Shown piece by piece: positions 58,472-64,000 of a stretch of DNA of 64,000 nt. The notes beneath the pieces are model-generated. The model did no database searches, was not told the origin of the DNA, and saw nothing but the letters and a program-made list of their open reading frames with translations. The DNA is from Musa acuminata AAA Group (taxonomy: Eukaryota > Streptophyta > Magnoliopsida > Zingiberales > Musaceae), in the NCBI RefSeq assembly GCF_036884655.1, contig NC_088357.1:48891501-48955500 (forward strand). The letters are read 5' to 3'. The translations under genes were made by a program, and so were the position numbers. Numbering within the stretch: the first letter of the stretch is position 1; every line of letters begins with the position of its first letter.

Positions 58472-58987
58472 AGACCTCCATATGGCCATTCATAAAAATC
58501 TAACAAATTCTTGCTAATGTATAAAAACAATGATATTCAATTTATTCTGCATTTTTATCAGACTGCATGTAGTTCAATATTTTCTCATAACACATTAATC
58601 AAATTCATTTTTGTTCCTAGTTAAATTTTTTTGTTGCTAATGATACTTAGTCTTCTTTCTCTATTTGGCTAATTTCTTGATACTTCACCTTGGTATAATA
58701 GGATATAGGTAGGTGCATTTGCTTTATCATATTTAAGCTGTCTAACTAAACCAGGCTAAGATTTAGAGGTGAAAATATAATGTAACATGGATATCATCAG
58801 GTCCATTTCAAAACATGCTTGAAAAACATTAATCTTGTGATCCAGTAAAACTTGTGATTTACACCCTGGACAAGGATCCAAAAACAGCAAATACCAAATA
58901 TTTAATGTTAATTTACAAAATCACCATTGTATACTGAACCACCATAGATTGTAGCATTTAATATTAGGCTGCATTATTGCATATATT
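58472..58987. repeat. A block, unit 4 (left part missing)
   Basis: Starts within AGACCTCCATATGGCC, matching unit 3 from about 51634. The candidate terminal exon is therefore absent from this unit. Confidence 0.9.
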
Positions 58988-61900
58988 ATGTGTGTGTATG
59001 TGTGCGTATTGTGTTATGAGTTGTGTGTATAGTGTGTATTGTTTGTGTGTATCGTTTGTGTGTATGTTATGAGTTATATGTGTATGTATGTGTGTTGTAT
59101 ATGTTATGTGTGTGTGTAGTGTGTTATTATGAGTTGTGTGTGTTATGTATGTTGTATGTGTTGTGTTTGTAATGTGTGTAGTTATGAGTTGTGCGTGTAT
59201 TGTATATATTATGTGTTTGTGTTGTGTATGTTATGTGTTTTTGTATAGTGTATATTATTTATGTGTGTGTTTTGTGTATGATATGTGTGTGTGCTGTGTA
59301 TGTTGAGTTGTTTGCGTGTATGTTTGTTTGAATGTTATGAGTTGTGTGTATATGTGTGTGTGTGTGTTTTGTATGTATGTGTGTGTGTGTTTTGAGTTGT
59401 GTGTATATGTGTTGTGTATGTTATGTGTGTGTGTTATTATGAGTTGTGTGTATATGTGTTTGTGCTTTATGTGTAGTGTGTGTTGTGTATGTTATGTGTG
59501 TGTCTTTGAGTATTCTTTTGTTGTTTGTGTATGTTATGTGTGTGTTGTTTGTATGTTTGTTATGAATTGTGTGTGTGTGTGTATTGTATATGTTATATAT
59601 GTGTATATTGTTATGAATTATGTATATATGTGTGTGTTGTGTATGTTGTGTGTGTGTTGTATGTAGTGTGTATTGTAATGAGTTTCGAGTGTATGTGTGT
59701 GTTATGTATATATTATGTGTGTTTGTGTGTTGTGTGTATGTTGTGTTTGTTTTGTGTGTGCTGTTTATGTGTGTGTTATGAGTTATGTGTAATATGTTAT
59801 GAGTTGTTTGTGTATAGTGTGTTTTTTTGTGTTGTGTGTGTGTAGTGTGTTATGAGTTGTATATGTATGTATGTGTATATATGTGTATGTGTGTTGTGTA
59901 TGCTATGTGTATGTGTTGCAGATATTATGTGTGTGTAGTATGTGTTGTTTGTGTATGTATTGTATGTGTGTGTTATGCATGTTGTGTGTGTATAGTGTTT
60001 GTTATTATGAGTTATTTGTATATGTGTGTGTTATGAGTTATGTGTATATATGTGTGTATGCGTGTGTGCTGTGTATATGTGTGTGTGTGTGTATTATGAG
60101 TTGTGTGTGTATGTGTGTGTGTGTTGTTTATATTGTGTGTATATGTTGTGTGTATTTGTGTGTTGTGTGTAATGTGTGTTGTGTTATGTATAATGTGTGT
60201 TGTTATGAGTAATGTGTATGTGTAGTGTGTGTAGTGTGTTATTTGTTATGAGTTATGTATATGTTATGTGTGTTGTGTGTGTTATGATTTGTGTGTTTGT
60301 GTTTATATGTAGTGTGTTATGCGTGTATTGTGTGTGTATGTTATGTGTGTGCTGTGTGTGTTATTTGTGTATATGTTGTTTGTGTGTTATGTATGTGTAG
60401 TGTGTGTATTGTGTATATTATGTATTGTATATGCATGTGTGTGTCTAGTGTGTGTTGTGTATGTTCTGTCTGTGTAGTGTGTGTTGTTACGAGTTAAGTG
60501 TGTGTGTAGTGTGATGTTATGAGTTGTGTGTATATATGTATTGTGTCTTAGTGTGTGTTGTTATGTTTATTCGTTTAGTATGTGTTTGTTATTAGTTGTG
60601 TGTGTATAGTGTGTGTTGTGTATGTAGTGTGTATTGTAATGAGTTTCAAGTGTATGTATGTGTTATGTATATTAGTTGTGTATTGTGTGTATGTTGTGTG
60701 TGTTTGTGAGTTGTGTATGTGTGTATTGTGTATATTATGTGTGTGTTGTTATGAGTTGTGTGTGTATTGTGTGTAATGTCTGTTGTTAAGAGTAGTTATA
60801 TATATGTTAGCGTGTTGTGTATATTATGTGTGTTGTGTTTGTATTGTGTTGTATATGTTATGTGTGTTGTGTGTGTTTGTGAGTTGTGTGTGTATTGTGT
60901 TGTATATGTTATGTGTGTGTGTGTTATTAGTTGTGCGTTTATGTTTGTGTGTAGTGTGTGTTATATGTGTATTGTGTATATTATGTAGTGTGTGTTATTT
61001 GTGTGTAGTGTGAGTTGTGTGTGTTTTGTATGTTATGAGTTGTGTGTGTATAGTGTGTGTTGTGTTATTATTAATTTTAAGTTTTGTATGTTATGTGTGT
61101 GTTTGTTGTTTGTGTGCAGTGTATGATGTGTGTGTTGTTTGTGTGTAGTGTGTAGTTTGTGTGTGAGTGTGAGTTGTGTGTGTATAGCGTGTGTTATGTA
61201 TGAGTTGTGTGTGTTGTATTAGTTAGTTGTATGTTGTGTGTGTTATATGTGTTGTTGAGTTTTGTGTGTTGTATATGTGTGTGTATGTGTGTTATTGTAT
61301 ATGTTTTGTGTATGTGTTGTGTGTGTTATTGTATATGTTTTGTGTATGTGTTGTGTGTGTTATATGTGTATTTTGTATGTTGTGTGTGTTGTGTGTAGTA
61401 TGTGTTATGAGTTATGTGTGTTGTGTATGCTGTGTGTATGTACTGTGCGTTGTGTGTGTTTTTTGTGTTGTGTGTTGTTATGAGTTGTATGTGTCTTATG
61501 AGTTGTGTGTGTTGTGTGAGTGTTATATATGTTGTGTGTGTAGTATTTGTTGTTCTGAGTTGTTTGTGTATGTTGTATGTGTTTTGAGTGTTGTGCGTAT
61601 TGTGTGTTGTTATGAGTGATGAGTGTAATATGTGTGTGTAGTGTTGTTTCGTGTATATAATGTGTGTGTGTGTGTTGTGTTATGAGTTGTGTATGTTGTA
61701 TGTTGTCAAGAGTTGTGTGTGTGATATGTGTGTGTGTGTGTTGTATATGTAATGTGTTGTGTGTGTTATGAGTTGTGTGTTTGTGTATTATGTGTGTGTT
61801 GTGTATGTTATGTGTGTATTGTTGTTTGTGTTTATGTGTAGTGTGTGTTATGTGTGTGTAGTGTATGTTGTTTGTGTGTGTAATGTGTTGTATGTGTATT

Positions 61901-63468
61901 GTGTATATTATACGTATGTATGTGTCTAGTGTGTGTTGTGTATGTATAGTGTGTGTTGAGTTGTGTGTGTAGTGTGTTGTTATGAGTTGTGTGTTATATG
62001 TGCATGTTTGTTGTGTGTGTTATGTTGTGTGTGTATGTGTATTGTGTCTTAGTGTGTGTTGTTATGTTTGTGCGTTTAGTGTGTGTGTGTAATGTGTGTT
62101 GTGTATGTTGTGTGTGTGTAGTGTGTGTTGTGTATGTTGTGTGTGTAGAGTGTGTTGTTATGAGTTGTGTGTTGTAGTGTGTATTGTGTATGTTGTATGT
62201 AGTTGTATGTAGTGTGTGATGTAGTGTGTGTTGTGTATAGTGTGTGTGGGTAGTGTGTATTGTGTATGTTGTGTGTAGTTGTATGTAGTGTGTGTTGTGT
62301 ATGTGTGTGTGTGTTATGAGTTGTGTGTTTGTTTTTATGTGTAGTATGTATTATGTGTGTGTTGTGTATGTTATGTGTGTATTGTTATTTGTGTGTATGT
62401 TGTTTGTGTGTTATGTGTGTGTAGTGTATGTTGTTTGTGTGTGTTATGAGTTGTATGTGTAATGTGTTGTATGTGTATTGTGTATATTATACGTGTGTAT
62501 GTGTGTCTAGTGTGTGTTGTGTATGTATAGTGTGTGTTGAGTTGTGTGTGTAGTGTGTTGTTGAGTTGTGTGTGTTATATGTGCAGGTTGTGTATTGTGT
62601 GTGTGTTATGTTGTGTGTGTATGTGTATTGTGTCTTAGTGTGTGTTGTTATGTTTGTGCGTTTAGTGTGTGTCTAATGTGTGTTGTGTATGTTGTGTGTG
62701 TGTAGTGTGTGTTGTGTATGTTGTGTGTGTAGAGTGTGTTGTTATGAGTTGTGTGTTGTAGTGTGTATTGTGTATGTTGTGTGTAGTTTGTATGTAGTGT
62801 GTGTGTGTAATGTGTGTTGTGTATTGTGTGTGTGTGTAGTGTGTATTGTGTATGTTGTATGTAGTTGTATGTAGTGTGTGATGTAGTGTGTGTTGTGTAT
62901 AGTGTGTGTGGGTAGTGTGTATTGTGTATGTTGTGTGTAGTTGTATGTAGTGTGTGTTGTGTATGTGTGTGTGTGTTATGAGTTGTGTGTTTGTTTTTAT
63001 GTGTAGTATGTATTATGTGTGTGTTGTGTATGTTATTTGTGTATTGTTATTTGTGTGTATGTTGTTTGTGTGCTGTGTGTGTTATGTGTTTGTAGTGTAT
63101 GTTGTGTGTGTATTATGAGTTGTATGTGTAATGTGTTGTATGTGTATTGTGTATTGTGTATATTATACGTGTGTATGTATGTATAGTGTGTGTTGAGTTG
63201 TGTGTGTTATATGTGCATGTATGTGTATTGTGTGTGTGTTATGTTGTGTCTGTATGTATATTGTGTCTTAGTGTGTGTTGTTATGTTTGTGCGTTTAGTT
63301 TGTGTGTGTAATGTGTGTTGTGTGTTGTGTGTGTGTAGTGTGTGTTGTGTATGTTGTGTGTGTAGAGTGTGTTGTGTGTATGTTAGTGTGTGTTTGTGTG
63401 TTGTGTATGTTGTGTGTTTTTGTGTGTTGTGTATAGTGCGAGTTATGAGTTGTGTGTGGTATGTATAT
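58988..63468. repeat. GT-rich array, unit 4, 4.5 kb
   Basis: Carries the GTTAAGAGTAGTT segment (60784) but none of the 480-bp-type anchors. A partial local duplication lies at 62640-62960, where GTAGAGTGTGTTGTTATGAG and GTATGTAGTGTGTGATGTAG contexts recur. Confidence 0.93.
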
Positions 63469-63933
63469 CCAAATATTATTAATTTAAAAATTTATATTAT
63501 AATAAATTAATATTATTATAAAAAATTATAATAAAATAAAAATAAATATAAAATTTTACTTATCCTAAAAATAAAATTAAAAAATTTATCCTAAAAATAA
63601 AATATGATTTTATCCTTAAAAAATAAATTTTATCCTTAAAAAATAAAAAAAATAATTTTATTTATCCTAAAATAAAATTATAACCGAAAAATAAAAATTT
63701 TATCCTAAAAATAAAATATAATTTTATCTTTAAAAAATAAAATTTTTCGTTAAAATAATTTTGTTTATCCGAAAAATAAAATTATTTTTTTTAAAAAAAA
63801 TATATTATTGTAAATTGAAAAAATTATGCAACAAAATAAATATCTAATTTTCTTTATCTGAGCATTCTTAATTTTATTGATTAAAAATAGATATAATAGA
63901 TAATGAGATAATTTTAAAATTTAAATTGATAAT
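63469..63933. repeat. AT-rich block, unit 4
   Basis: Fourth copy, with somewhat more substitutions (for example TATAACCGAAAAA for TATATCCGAAAAA). Confidence 0.92.
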
Positions 63934-64000
63934 AACGGAGGACGTCAATGAAGACAAATTATATAAATGATGGCAAATAATGATACCATTTAAAATAACG
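63934..64000. repeat. B block, unit 4 (cut by the window end)
   Basis: Starts ACGGAGGACGTCAATGAAG and runs off the window, so the array continues. Confidence 0.9.

Larger units (their letters stand above)
29195..64000. repeat. Macrosatellite-like tandem array, four units (last cut by the window)
   Basis: The order A block, GT-rich array, AT-rich block, B block recurs. GT arrays begin at 30434, 41449, 52150 and 58988, and AT blocks at 37649, 47426, 56880 and 63469. Blocks are highly similar between units but carry scattered substitutions and indels, so the copies are not simple assembly duplicates. Unit 3's B block is fused directly to unit 4's A block by a deletion, shortening the period to about 6.8 kb. 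Confidence 0.93.

Noticed and set aside
1..64000. CRISPR array, tRNA or rRNA genes
   Set aside because: The regular repeats are tandem satellite units without unique spacers, and no tRNA or rRNA signature was recognised by eye; a covariance-model scan would be decisive.

Overview
The window looks like plant nuclear DNA. It is AT-rich, with GT-AG introns, one multi-exon eukaryotic gene, several non-autonomous transposons and long satellite-like arrays. No bacterial operons or RNA genes were seen. The GC-rich and the GGTAC-rich interspersed repeats resemble those I associate with the banana family (Musaceae, Zingiberales), but that placement is inference from memory.

Region 1 (1-27531) holds one recognisable gene on the + strand: regulatory subunit 3 of protein phosphatase 4 (PP4R3/SMEK/PSY2-like). 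Eighteen consecutive exons with consistent splice phases give 717 codons plus a TGA stop. The N-terminal EVH1-like part is not here and probably lies upstream of base 1. The introns are inflated by transposable elements. Two families of hAT-like non-autonomous elements can be delimited by 8-bp target-site duplications. Family 1 has CAGTGATTT termini and three copies. Family 2 has CAAGG/CCTTG termini and five delimited copies plus fragments. One family 1 copy is nested inside a family 2 copy. A possible solo LTR is also present. All lie between exons, so the reading frame is intact.

Region 2 (27532-29194) is the 3' flank of PP4R3, with a 254-bp-period direct duplication and no gene I can support.

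Region 3 (29195-64000) is a very large tandem repeat. Each unit has four parts in order: A block (about 1.2 kb), a GT-rich array with almost no C on the + strand (7.2, 6.0, 4.7 and 4.5 kb in units 1-4), an AT-rich block (about 460 bp), and a B block (up to 2.9 kb). GT arrays start at 30434, 41449, 52150 and 58988, so the period falls from 11.0 to 10.7 to 6.8 kb. Units differ by substitutions, internal expansions and deletions, including one junction with a templated insertion. Long ORFs in the GT arrays (Cys-Val-Met-Tyr repeats) are composition artefacts. On the - strand, short splice-bounded open frames conserved between units hint that the unit amplified part of an unidentified gene with the GT array lying in an intron. 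That is a hypothesis.
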